From Streptomyces sp. ISL-66 (GTDB lineage: Bacteria > Actinomycetota > Actinomycetes > Streptomycetales > Streptomycetaceae): 59,043 nt of DNA. The stretch lies in the NCBI RefSeq assembly GCF_018614135.1, contig NZ_JAGGOW010000077.1, forward strand, positions 1 to 59,043, given 5' to 3'. Numbering within the stretch: the stretch's first letter is position 1; the number at the start of each line of letters is the position of its first letter. A program made the translations under genes and the position numbers. The notes beneath the pieces were generated by a model. That model was not told the origin of the DNA and did not search any database. It saw nothing but the letters and a program-made list of their open reading frames with translations. This document shows positions 33,410 through 41,865 of the stretch, piece by piece.

Positions 33410-35575
33410 ATGCCCACCCTCGGAGTGTCCGGGGAACCGGGCGTGCACAGCCCGTCATCTGCCCCGAATCACAACCCCCACACAGGTGTTCTCCCCGCCC
33501 CCCGGGCCGCGCGCGCGGACCTGCAGGAGCTGTTCCTGCAGCTGTCCCCGCGGCTGTCGGTGCGCGTCGACACCAAGAACTCCTCGGGCCAGTGGCAGCA
33601 CAAGTACATCGAACGCTCCCTCCCGGACCGGGCCCCGCGCGGCCCGTACGCCATCTACCTGTCGAGCTTCTTCCGGCGCTTCCGCTGGATCTGCTTCGAC
33701 CTCGACACCAAGCGTGGCGACGTCGGCCCGGACCTCGCAACTCTGCTCCGCTGGTTGGAGGAGGCCGGACTGACCTACGTGGTCGCCGCCTCCGGATCCG
33801 CCGGCGGACGGCACGTTTGGGTGGCCGCCGAGACGCTGCTGGACGACCAGCTGGTCAAGTCCATCGCCGTGGCCGCCGCGAGGCGCCTGCCCACCCTCGA
33901 CTACGGCCTGCTCAAGTCCCGTACGGGCGCGGTCCGCCCCATCGGTGCCCCGCACCGCAACGGGGGCCGCAGCGAGCTGCTGATCCCGCCGGACCCTCGC
34001 CGGGCCGCCACCCTGCTCACCCCGGCCACCTGTGGCAACCCGTCGGACGCGTTCGTGCGGCTGCTGCTCATCATTGATGCCGTCCCGGCCGCCGTGGACG
34101 TACGGCCCAAGGTCGTAGGGCAGGACCAGTTCGGCGAGGTCATCGACGACGACGGGCCGCGGTTGGCCGGTACGCCGAAGACCGTGCTCGACCGCGAGAC
34201 GATGGCGCTGCTCACCCGGCGCCCGCCCGCCGATCGGGTCAGCGAGGTGTGCGCCTCCCTGCTCACCAAGCTGGCACTGCGCCGCTGGTCGCAGCCGATG
34301 GTCGAGCGTCTGCTGGAGGACCGCCAGTACCGCGAGGGCGGGCTGCTGCACCTGTGCACCTCGCCCGCCGTGGGCCCGCTGCGCGTCCTGCTCAACCAGG
34401 CCGAGGCAAAGGAGAAGTTCGAGCAGCAGTGGGGGCGGTGTGTGGCGTACGCCGCCAAGCTCCCGATCCCGCAGGAATCCCTGGAGTGGACCGAGAACCT
34501 CGCCGACGTCGTCGACCTGGTCGACCAGCTGCAGCAGGCCGCCGACGCCTGCCCGGAGCGCTGGACAAGCGAGTCCGGCCCCGCCGACCGCGCCGCGCTG
34601 GACGTGTTCTGTCTGCTCGCCCTGCAGTCCGGCAGCACCGTGCTGAGCCTGGACGCCCGGCGGGCCGCCCTCGCCGCTGGCTACGGCCGCTCGACCATGA
34701 GCCGGGCGTTCCGGCGCCTGGGCCTCGACAACTGGCTGGGCCAGGCCGAGGACAACGGCCCCGCCGGCACCTACGAGCTGCTCCCCGTCACCCCTTCGCA
34801 CCCTGCTTTCACCCTCGTTGCACGGGGTGGGACACAAAGGAACCTGCCCCCCAAGGGGGGAGACCGGCCCACCCTGCTCTCCCGCCTGGAAAAGCGTCTC
34901 GCCGCAGGTCAGGCCGACCTGTTCGCCTACGGCCGCGCCACCGAGAACCATGCCGGCGGGCTGGGCCACCATGCCGGGCGTGTCTACCAGCAGCTCACCC
35001 TGCACGCCGACCGAGCCCTCAGCCTCACAGAGCTGTGCGAGCGCACCGGCTACAGCGCCCGCACCGTCTCCAAGCACTTGGGACGGATGCAGAACTTGAT
35101 GGTCGCCACGCGCGCGGTGATGACCGTCCACCACGAGTGCCCCACCTGCCAGGCCGCGCCCGGGGAACGCTGCCGCACGGCCACCGGAGCCGCTCTCCGC
35201 CGCCGTGGAGCCGACCAGCACGCAGCCCGCCAGACCCTCGCCGCCGACCGCTCCAGCACCCCGTACTACCGCGCCCGGCCCGGCTCCCTGGTCGCCGCGG
35301 CGAAGGCGCTGGGCTGCTTCGGTGTCACGGCAAGCCGTGCACGCCGGTACGCCGTCGAGACCGAGCTGTACCGCTGGTGGCGCCAGGAGGAGGAGTGGAT
35401 GCACGCCCCCAAGACCGGCATCCGCACCGGCGTCCAGACGCACCCCGAGCAGGCCGCCCTGGTCCTCACCACGCTGGCCCGCCAGCCCCGCCGCCGCTAC
35501 CCGCGCACCGCCGACAACCGCGGCGACCACGCCTCCGCCCGGGCCCGCATCGAGCGCCGCATCGCCACGGCCTGA
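33410..35575 (+). CDS. AEP primase-type replication protein (putative Rep)
   Basis: 721 residues from ATG 33410. Residues about 85-230 look like an archaeo-eukaryotic primase/prim-pol core: hydrophobic-D-x-D in WICFDLDTK (Asp97, Asp99) and SGSAGGRHVW (His135). A helical middle follows, then a winged-helix segment (LSLTELCERTGYSARTVSKHLGRM, about 540-565) and a zinc finger, CPTC (Cys577, Cys580), GERC and later His, of the type seen in actinophage and plasmid DNA-binding proteins. No helicase motor is present, so it probably recruits host DnaB. The best candidate for the replication initiator here. Confidence 0.7.
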   Translation: MPTLGVSGEPGVHSPSSAPNHNPHTGVLPAPRAARADLQELFLQLSPRLSVRVDTKNSSGQWQHKYIERSLPDRAPRGPYAIYLSSFFRRFRWICFDLDTKRGDVGPDLATLLRWLEEAGLTYVVAASGSAGGRHVWVAAETLLDDQLVKSIAVAAARRLPTLDYGLLKSRTGAVRPIGAPHRNGGRSELLIPPDPRRAATLLTPATCGNPSDAFVRLLLIIDAVPAAVDVRPKVVGQDQFGEVIDDDGPRLAGTPKTVLDRETMALLTRRPPADRVSEVCASLLTKLALRRWSQPMVERLLEDRQYREGGLLHLCTSPAVGPLRVLLNQAEAKEKFEQQWGRCVAYAAKLPIPQESLEWTENLADVVDLVDQLQQAADACPERWTSESGPADRAALDVFCLLALQSGSTVLSLDARRAALAAGYGRSTMSRAFRRLGLDNWLGQAEDNGPAGTYELLPVTPSHPAFTLVARGGTQRNLPPKGGDRPTLLSRLEKRLAAGQADLFAYGRATENHAGGLGHHAGRVYQQLTLHADRALSLTELCERTGYSARTVSKHLGRMQNLMVATRAVMTVHHECPTCQAAPGERCRTATGAALRRRGADQHAARQTLAADRSSTPYYRARPGSLVAAAKALGCFGVTASRARRYAVETELYRWWRQEEEWMHAPKTGIRTGVQTHPEQAALVLTTLARQPRRRYPRTADNRGDHASARARIERRIATA

Positions 35576-35643
35576 CGTCACGGCAGGCCGTGACCCCGGC
35601 GCAGCCGCTTCGCTCTTCCTGATCTCCCGATGAAGCCACCGCA

Positions 35644-35655
35644 GGGCTTGTTATT
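35644..35655. repeat. 12-bp partial, inverted copy of the 21-bp repeat
   Basis: AGGGCTTGTTAT is the reverse complement of the first part of the 21-bp repeat at 11282 and 42741. It lies 103 bases before the start codon at 35758. Confidence 0.5.
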
Positions 35656-35683
35656 GGCCCCGATCACCTTCCGGCCAATCCCT

Positions 35684-35727
35684 GTCAACCGGTTGACGTC
35701 GACCTGAGACATCGTCAACCTGTTTAC
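35684..35727. promoter_or_regulatory. Two operator-like sites 30 bp apart
   Basis: GTCAACCGGTTGAC (35684-35697) is a perfect 14-bp palindrome; GTCAACCTGTTTAC (35714-35727) is an imperfect second copy exactly 30 bp further, about three helical turns. Both lie just upstream of the gene at 35758, whose product ends in a helix-turn-helix. Confidence 0.65.
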
Positions 35728-35757
35728 GTCAGAACCGAACTCAGCGAGGAGAACTGG

Positions 35758-36960
35758 ATGAACGAGACCGTGCCCGTCCCGCAGGTCGAGGTGGCCACCT
35801 ACCGCGTGCCCCGCATCACCATCACGCCCGTGACGGAGGTGATCCCGTCCGAGCCGGTACACGGCGCCCACGCGCCCGGGGCGTACCAGCACGTCCTGCT
35901 CGACACCGCTACGGGCGAGCTGTCCTTCCACGAGAGCACCGAGCACCGCGAGCCCTGGAACCCTGCGTGGCGGGCCGTGAACGACGTCCCCCGCGAGACC
36001 TGGAAGCGCTGGCACCCGGGCACGCTGTACCTGCCGGGCAGCGGCCCGCACATGTGGTTCGCGCCGGTCCCCGGGCTGCTGTGCTGGACCGTGGACTCAG
36101 GCTTCACCGGCCACCCGTACCTCGGCGTCCAGGCCGCCAACGCGCTGCTGGAGCTGGTCGCGCCGTACGCCCAGGAGCTGCTCGACGGCTTCTTCGAGGC
36201 CGGGGGCGAGCTGGACTGGTCGGCAGCTTCCGCGCACGCCGGCCGCCAGCTGTGCCGCTTGACCTCCCGTCACCGCGAGGCCGCCCCGCGCGAGGTCGAC
36301 GGCGACCTGGTCGACTTCGCCGAGATCGTCGCGCGTTTCCCCCAGGTCTACCGCCCCGAGATGCTGGGCCTGTCGCTCGACAAGCTGGCCGAGGAGTGCG
36401 AGTACCAGACCCGATTCATCGGCGCGAACGAGCACTGGCACCAGGAGGTGAAGAAGGTGTTCGGCCAGTCTTACCGCGACGGCAGCGGCGTGGGTCTGCA
36501 GGTGCTGGGCGTGCGGTCCTGGTACCGCACCGTCCTCATGGACGGGGACCCCCGGCCCGCGCGCGACTTCGCCGACTGGGACGTCGAGCACAAGGTGCTG
36601 GCTAGCAGTGAGATCACCTCCGAGACCACCGACGCCGCCCTGGACACCTGGATCGAGCGCGAGGAACTGCGCGCCGGGCAGCAGGGCGTGCGTCTGTTCG
36701 GCACCAAGGAGGCCGCCTACAGCCACCGGGCCCGGCTGCGCGAGCAGGACTGGGACCGCCTCGCCGTGGTCGGCGCCGAGTGCGCCCGGCTGGAGAAGTA
36801 CAAGGCCGAGCGCCTGCAGCTGGTCAACCGAGCGATCTCGTGGGGCTACGGCGACTCCGACATCGCCGGACGGGCCCGCGTGTCACGGCAGGCCGTGCAC
36901 AAACTCAGCAAGAAGACCGAGGACGGCGCCGGGCCCGCCGACGACCCCGAGCTGGTGTGA
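35758..36960 (+). CDS. Hypothetical protein with C-terminal HTH
   Basis: 400 residues from ATG 35758, GAGGAGAA upstream. The N-terminal part is aromatic and strand-rich with no recognised family. The C-terminal 50 residues (YKAERLQLVNRAISWGYGDSDIAGRARVSRQAVHKLSKK) form a helix-turn-helix. With paired palindromes in its promoter region it may regulate itself. A terminator follows. Confidence 0.65.
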   Translation: MNETVPVPQVEVATYRVPRITITPVTEVIPSEPVHGAHAPGAYQHVLLDTATGELSFHESTEHREPWNPAWRAVNDVPRETWKRWHPGTLYLPGSGPHMWFAPVPGLLCWTVDSGFTGHPYLGVQAANALLELVAPYAQELLDGFFEAGGELDWSAASAHAGRQLCRLTSRHREAAPREVDGDLVDFAEIVARFPQVYRPEMLGLSLDKLAEECEYQTRFIGANEHWHQEVKKVFGQSYRDGSGVGLQVLGVRSWYRTVLMDGDPRPARDFADWDVEHKVLASSEITSETTDAALDTWIEREELRAGQQGVRLFGTKEAAYSHRARLREQDWDRLAVVGAECARLEKYKAERLQLVNRAISWGYGDSDIAGRARVSRQAVHKLSKKTEDGAGPADDPELV

Positions 36961-36977
36961 CCTGCTCCCGACCACCA

Positions 36978-37014
36978 CGGCGGCCGGAGCCATTCGAGCT
37001 GGCTCCGGCCGCCG
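36978..37014 (+). terminator. 15-bp hairpin
   Basis: CGGCGGCCGGAGCCA (36978-36992) pairs perfectly with 37000-37014, loop of seven bases, 17 bases after the stop at 36960. Confidence 0.75.
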
Positions 37015-37039
37015 GCACCCCCCCTCCCGAGAGGACCTG

Positions 37040-37195
37040 ATGAGCACCACCGACCACTTCGCCCTGCTGCGCGCGACAGCCGCCGCCCAGCGCCTGGACG
37101 ACGACCTCACCGTCGTCGATCCCCGCGGCTACGCCCGCCAGGAGCACGCCGCCGCCGTCCTCGACGAGCACGACCAGGAGCAGGCCCATGGTTGA
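37040..37195 (+). CDS. Small hypothetical protein
   Basis: 51 residues from ATG 37040, AGAGGA upstream. Helical (HFALLRATAAAQRLDDD...EHAAAVLDEHDQEQ). It overlaps the next gene by eight bases, so the two are probably co-translated. Unknown function. Confidence 0.55.
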   Translation: MSTTDHFALLRATAAAQRLDDDLTVVDPRGYARQEHAAAVLDEHDQEQAHG

Positions 37196-37928
37196 CCTGC
37201 AGATGAGCCCCGAGGTTCGCGCGCTGCTCGGTCCCGAGGGCCTCGCCCGCGCCGCCGAGGTCTCCCTGGCCGACGGCCGATGCGTCGCCTGCAGCCGACC
37301 GCTGGACGGCACGGTGCACATGGTGGTGCGCACGAACGGGTCCTTCACCCACGTCGTCTACGTCCACGCCGGGTGCGGCCCCTCCGAAGTCATCCAGATG
37401 GGCCCCGACTTCGCCCCGGCCGCGCCGGCGGACGGCTACGACATGACGATGACCGCCGCCGTCCTCGACCACGGCGGCGCCGACCTGCCGGTGCTGGTCG
37501 CCGAGACCGTCGGCAAGGCGTACGTCGTCACCGACAACCCCACGGGCGAGCTGACCAACGTGGTCGCCAGCCACCTGCTGGGCTGCGGCTTCCAGATGGT
37601 CACCCGGCTGCGCCAGGCCCCGCCGCAGGTCGACGAGTGGGTCGGCGTGCTGCTGCTCGGACACGGCCCGGCCGGCGAGGACGGGCTGCTGGTCCTCGAC
37701 CCCGACGGCGGGCAGTTCTACGCCGGGGCCGTGGACCTCCCCGACGGGTGGCTCACCCAAGCCGCCCGTTACGGCTGGGCCGTGCTCTACGTCGGCAACG
37801 TCTGCGGGCTCGACCCGCGCGCCCACGAGGCCAAGGCCACCGCCAGGGCACTGCGCACCGCCGCTCAGACCGGGCAGCTGGTCGGCGCCCGCATCGCCAT
37901 CGGCACCCCGGGCCCCGCCCAGGCGTAG
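37188..37928 (+). CDS. Hypothetical protein with a CxxC/HxxC site
   Basis: 246 residues from ATG 37188. CVAC (about 32-35) followed by a strand pair and HAGC resembles a small zinc-binding domain. The remaining part is alpha/beta (AVLDHGGADLPVLVAETVGKAYVV...). No family recognised. Followed by a 700-bp gene-free stretch. Confidence 0.65.
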   Translation: MVDLQMSPEVRALLGPEGLARAAEVSLADGRCVACSRPLDGTVHMVVRTNGSFTHVVYVHAGCGPSEVIQMGPDFAPAAPADGYDMTMTAAVLDHGGADLPVLVAETVGKAYVVTDNPTGELTNVVASHLLGCGFQMVTRLRQAPPQVDEWVGVLLLGHGPAGEDGLLVLDPDGGQFYAGAVDLPDGWLTQAARYGWAVLYVGNVCGLDPRAHEAKATARALRTAAQTGQLVGARIAIGTPGPAQA

Positions 37929-38589
37929 CCGCTTCCTGCCCGCCGCCAGTGCGCCGAGACCACCACGGTCCCGGCGCACTGTGCTGCCGGGCCGGGTTTT
38001 GGGACTTTCGGGACCTCCCTACGCGCCCGCGCGCCAAGTCGGCCCGCCCGGTCCGGCGCCACCTCGCGGAAAGCTCCCCTTCCGCCCCGACTTGCTCACC
38101 CTGCTGGTCACCCAAATTTGGGTGACCAGCAGCCGCTGACGCCTCATCTGCGGTCGGATTTATGGAACCCGCGCAGGTCAGCGCCCCGGGCCGACCACCC
38201 GAGGAGCCGCCGCGACGGCCGCCCGACAGAGGGCCCGGGTCACCGACCAAGACGCCTCCGGCGGGCCCTTCCTCCGAGGGGGTGGGAGAAGGTGCCCGGG
38301 TGCCGGACGGTGGGGGGTGAAGGGGGGTGGGGGCGCGGTGAACTCCCTCGCCGATCGGGCCCCGGAGGGTGCCACAGAACCCCGGGGCCCTCCGTGGACG
38401 CCTACGGCGCCCGCAAGCGGGTCGCGCAAGCGCGATCCACTCCGTTCCCCGGGAACCTGCGGCAGCGCTGCGCGCGCCCGCCCGACGAGGGAGCCCCCCG
38501 CTCCGGTCCGACGTACGGCGCACGCGAGCCGGCCGAGCCGTACACCGCTCCGGTCGGCGCCAGATTCTCCGACCAGTTCCCGCAAGTGC
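37929..38589. other. Gene-free stretch holding centromere-like site 1
   Basis: About 660 bases with no credible reading frame. It contains the 32-bp palindrome at 38101-38132; the rest is GC-rich with purine-rich runs (38310-38335) and weak inverted repeats. Confidence 0.45.
38101..38132. repeat. Centromere-like palindrome, site 1
   Basis: The 20-bp core GTCACCCAAATTTGGGTGAC (38107-38126) is extended by CTGCTG/CAGCAG to a perfect 32-bp palindrome. The same core is at 42765, 53249 and 53537. Intergenic. Confidence 0.75.
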
Positions 38590-38625
38590 GTACCTTTGGT
38601 ACACGTTGCACGGTACCATTGGTAC
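38590..38625. promoter_or_regulatory. Two GTACCNNNGGTAC operators abutting an ATG
   Basis: GTACCTTTGGTAC (38590-38602) and GTACCATTGGTAC (38613-38625), 23 bp apart. The second touches the ATG at 38626 and covers TACCAT (38614-38619), a likely -10 box for a leaderless message. A protein bound there would block transcription directly. Confidence 0.65.
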
Positions 38626-39360
38626 ATGACCGCAGTTGAGTACGAGCACCCGATCCGCAAGGTCCGCGACGAGATCGCCAGCGTCGTCGACCGCGCCAAG
38701 GACGGCGGGGCCATCACGTACGTCACCCGCAACGGCGAGCGCGTCGCCGCCGTCGTCCCCCTCCCCGTCGCCGACCGAGGAACACGCCCCGCGGACCGCG
38801 CGGCCCTCGACTCCCAGGGCAAGCCGATCCGGCCGGCACCGACCGCGCCGGGCGGACGCTTCACCTGGAGCGCCGAAGGGCCCTCGCCCCAGGAGGTCGA
38901 GTGGACCCGCGCCGGGCTGGAGGCCCTGCACGCACAGCTGACCACGGCGACCGCCGAGACCGTCACCCTGCTCGGGATCGTCGGCCAGGCCCTCGCCGCC
39001 ATCAGCGATCGGCACCTGGGCACCGTCCAGGAGCTGCTCGACTCCGCCGACCGCCGCTTCGCCGTCCCCGAAGGCGCCCTGTCCGACGCCGTCGAGGTGT
39101 ACGACGAGCTGACCCGCCCGGACGACGCCCTGTGCGTCACCTGCCGCGAGCCCATCGCCACCTTCTACGGCCACGAGGGCTGGCAGCACTACCGCATGGC
39201 CGTCAACGAACACGGCATCAACGCCACCGTGGTCTACGAGCCGGACGACGAGCACACCCCCGAGCCCACCTTCGTGCCGCGCACCCGCCGCGCGTTCGCC
39301 GACGGCAAGGTCGTCAGCCCGTACGACGACCCCGCCGCGCCGGCCGCCGAGGAGGAGTAG
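38626..39360 (+). CDS. Phd/YefM-type antitoxin domain fused to a long C-terminal region
   Basis: 244 residues from ATG 38626. Residues about 3-50 (VEYEHPIRKVRDEIASVVDRAKDGGAITYVTRNGERVAAVVPL) match the Phd/YefM DNA-binding domain. Antitoxins of this family are normally 80-90 residues; here some 190 more follow, with a helical region and a CVTC...HEGWQH possible zinc site. No toxin-like gene lies next to it, so it is better read as a stand-alone autorepressor, with the paired palindromes as its operator. Confidence 0.65.
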   Translation: MTAVEYEHPIRKVRDEIASVVDRAKDGGAITYVTRNGERVAAVVPLPVADRGTRPADRAALDSQGKPIRPAPTAPGGRFTWSAEGPSPQEVEWTRAGLEALHAQLTTATAETVTLLGIVGQALAAISDRHLGTVQELLDSADRRFAVPEGALSDAVEVYDELTRPDDALCVTCREPIATFYGHEGWQHYRMAVNEHGINATVVYEPDDEHTPEPTFVPRTRRAFADGKVVSPYDDPAAPAAEEE

Positions 39361-39362
39361 CC

Positions 39363-39746
39363 GTGGCCTGGTTCATGGGCGCCGTCCTCTTACTCGCCCT
39401 GCTCACAGCACTGCTGGCCCCGCGCCTGCTCCGGCTGCAGCAGGAGCGCCAGGAGCGCCGGGCAGACGAGCACTACCGCAAGCAGCTGCAGGCCGCCACT
39501 GACCACGCCATCACCACCGCCGTGCGCGCCCGCCTCGCCGAGCCCGTCGTCGACCTGCACATCACCATCCCGATGCGTGTCACCGTCGGCGACGTCATCG
39601 CCCGCGCGCTGGAGGACTTCGCCCTGGAGGTCCCCTGGGACCACGCCGCCGCGATGCTCCGCCACCGCCTCGAGTTCCGCGGCCACGCCCGCTGGCCCGA
39701 CCTGATCACCGACGTATTCGACGACGAGGAGGACCACACCCCATGA
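39363..39746 (+). CDS. Small N-terminally anchored membrane protein
   Basis: 127 residues from GTG 39363, GAGGAGGAG upstream. One N-terminal TM helix (WFMGAVLLLALLTALLAPRLL), then a charged helix and a small domain likely to be cytoplasmic. Its end overlaps the next gene's ATG. Same operon as the Phd-type gene. Confidence 0.65.
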   Translation: MAWFMGAVLLLALLTALLAPRLLRLQQERQERRADEHYRKQLQAATDHAITTAVRARLAEPVVDLHITIPMRVTVGDVIARALEDFALEVPWDHAAAMLRHRLEFRGHARWPDLITDVFDDEEDHTP

Positions 39747-40189
39747 ACATCCGCCAGATGTTCCGCCGCCGCACGCCCGCGCCCGCCGTCCAACCCGTTC
39801 ACTACACCGCCGACACCATCACCTTGACCGTCACCGACCGCTTGGAGGTGCTGCGTGCCGACGGCAGCACCTGGGACCCGTGCATGGGCGACCACGAGTG
39901 CCGGACCGTGGCGCAGCTGCTGAACTGCCTGGTGTGGGAGAGCCTCGCGTCCATCCCGCCCGCAGAGCTGTACGGCCTCCGAGTCGAGCCGGCCCGCATC
40001 GTCCTGCCCGGCGTCGAGCCCTTCGTGGCCGACTTCTACGGCCGAGACGACGAATTCCCCAGCGGGCGCACGCTCGACGAGACCGGCCGGCCTCTGTGCT
40101 GGCGCGCGGTCGCCGAAGCGGCCGGCGCATCCGCTGCCGATGCGGCCGAGTCCATCGGCTGCCCCTCCTGCCAGCACCCGCAGGGCTGA
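39743..40189 (+). CDS. Hypothetical protein, 148 residues
   Basis: ATG 39743 overlaps the preceding stop. The body is strand-rich with Cys residues, ending SIGCPSCQHPQG. Possible metal site but no recognised family. Confidence 0.6.
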   Translation: MNIRQMFRRRTPAPAVQPVHYTADTITLTVTDRLEVLRADGSTWDPCMGDHECRTVAQLLNCLVWESLASIPPAELYGLRVEPARIVLPGVEPFVADFYGRDDEFPSGRTLDETGRPLCWRAVAEAAGASAADAAESIGCPSCQHPQG

Positions 40190-40222
40190 CCCGCCTTCCC
40201 TCTCCAGCCAGGAGTGACCCTC

Positions 40223-40945
40223 ATGACCGCCACCACGCTGCGGCTGCTACCCGCCCACGAGTCCTTCCTCGCCGACTTCTTCGACCTAGAGGAGCCGCTG
40301 CTCATCTGGCTCGACCAGACCACCCGCGACGCCCGCGCCGAAGCGGACGACGTCTACACCCTGCCCGCCGGCCTCGACGGCGAGGCCGCCCACGACGCAT
40401 GGGGCCGGATCTTCGCCGCCCTGCCCGAGGGGCTGCGCGACGAGCGGCGCACGCTGCTCACCGGCGAGGAGCACGCCACCGGCAACACGGTGCTGGGCAC
40501 CGACGGCTACGAGTACACCCCGCTGTATGCGGCGCCCGTCGACCAGGCCGACGTCGAGGTCCTGGTCGCGCTGCTCGACCACGCCGGCAAGGCCCTCGCC
40601 TACGAGAGCGGCTACGCCGACCTGCACAGCCTGCTCGACCAGGCGGGCGAGCAGTACGGCACCGACAGCATCGACCGCACCCCGGAGAAGGCCGAGCAGG
40701 TCGTGGCCCGCCTCGCCCGAGTCGTCGCCGTGCTCCAGTTGCAGGACGACGACACCGCCGCCCTGGTCGCGGCCGTCACCGCCGCCAACCCCGACCGGCG
40801 GGTGCAGCTCACCGTCGAGCAGGAGGAGGCCGCCCGCCGGTACTTCGACCGGCTGATCACCGCCACCACCGAGGGCAAGCCCGCCGTCGAGCGGGCGCTG
40901 GCCCGGTTCGTCGAGTTCGGCGACGACCGCCCCGCCCAGCCCTGA
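40223..40945 (+). CDS. Hypothetical protein, 240 residues
   Basis: ATG 40223, chosen because AGGAG lies eight bases ahead; GTG 40214 would leave no room. Acidic and helical (DQADVEVLVALLDHAGKALAYESGYADL...). No motif recognised. Last gene of the operon from 38626. Confidence 0.6.
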   Translation: MTATTLRLLPAHESFLADFFDLEEPLLIWLDQTTRDARAEADDVYTLPAGLDGEAAHDAWGRIFAALPEGLRDERRTLLTGEEHATGNTVLGTDGYEYTPLYAAPVDQADVEVLVALLDHAGKALAYESGYADLHSLLDQAGEQYGTDSIDRTPEKAEQVVARLARVVAVLQLQDDDTAALVAAVTAANPDRRVQLTVEQEEAARRYFDRLITATTEGKPAVERALARFVEFGDDRPAQP

Positions 40946-41057
40946 CCCCCGGACCGCCCACCGGGCACCGGGCACCGAAGGCGCACTGCCGCCGTGTCGG
41001 CGCCCGGCGCTACGGTCCCCATTACAGGCCGAACAGGCAGACCAGGGAGGGGACCTC

Positions 41058-41804
41058 ATGGCCATCGCACCAGGACGACGGACCGACGGAGCCGGGGCCA
41101 GCGCCCGCCGCGTGGGGGAGTTAGCCCGCACCGCCGAGCGCACCCAGCAGCACCGCCGCGCCAAGGTCATGCTGCCGCTGACCGCAGCGGGCGCGGCCGT
41201 CGTCGGCACGGCCGCCGGCACGCTGCTCGGGTGGCAGGCTGGCACCGTCACCGCCCTCGCCGTCCTCGCCTACGGGACGCACCGCATCTACCGCCGGGCC
41301 CGCAACAGCTGGACGAGCGGCGCCGCCGGAGAAGAGGCCACGGCCCGGCTGCTGCGCCCCCTCGCCCGCCGCGGCTATGCCGTGCTGCACGACCGGGCGA
41401 TCCCCGGGAGCCGGGCCAACATCGACCACCTGGTCGCCGGGCCTTTCGGCGTGGTCCTGGTCGACAGCAAGAACTGGCAGTCGAAGAAGTCCGCGCTCAC
41501 GATCACGGGCGGACTGCTGCGGTATGGCCGCTACGACCAGACCAAGGCACTCCAGACCGTGGTGTGGGAGGCCGCGCAGGCCGCCAGGGCGCTGGGGGTG
41601 CCGGTCCGCCCGATCCTCGCGGTGCACGGCGCGCGCGTCCCCGCCCCGCGCGGGCGCACCGAGCTGCACGGCGTGACCGTGGTCGAGGCGAAGAAGCTGC
41701 GCGGGATGCTCTACGGCCTCCCCGCCCAGCCCGGGTGGGACGCCGGCCGCGTCACCGCCATCGAGGAGCAGGCCGAGCGGCGCCTGCCCCGGCACAGCGG
41801 CTGA
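41058..41804 (+). CDS. NERD-domain membrane protein
   Basis: 248 residues from ATG 41058, GGGAGGGG upstream. Two hydrophobic stretches (about 36-58 and 61-78) precede a NERD (nuclease-related) domain: GEEATARLLRPLARRGYAVLHD, then NIDHLVAGPFGVVLVDSKNW, which supplies the Glu, Asp and xDxK-type residues of PD-(D/E)xK nucleases. NERD proteins are thought to act on nucleic acids; the target is unknown. Confidence 0.75.
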   Translation: MAIAPGRRTDGAGASARRVGELARTAERTQQHRRAKVMLPLTAAGAAVVGTAAGTLLGWQAGTVTALAVLAYGTHRIYRRARNSWTSGAAGEEATARLLRPLARRGYAVLHDRAIPGSRANIDHLVAGPFGVVLVDSKNWQSKKSALTITGGLLRYGRYDQTKALQTVVWEAAQAARALGVPVRPILAVHGARVPAPRGRTELHGVTVVEAKKLRGMLYGLPAQPGWDAGRVTAIEEQAERRLPRHSG

Positions 41805-41820
41805 CCGACCCCGCCGACAG

Positions 41821-41847
41821 CAAGGGCCCGGGAGACTCCCGGGCCCT
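41821..41847. terminator. Shared hairpin between convergent genes
   Basis: AAGGGCCCGGGAG (41821-41833) is complementary to 41835-41847 around a minimal loop, between the NERD gene (+) and the gene at 41866 (-). Confidence 0.75.
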
Positions 41848-41865
41848 TCGTCGTATCCGCCGCCC

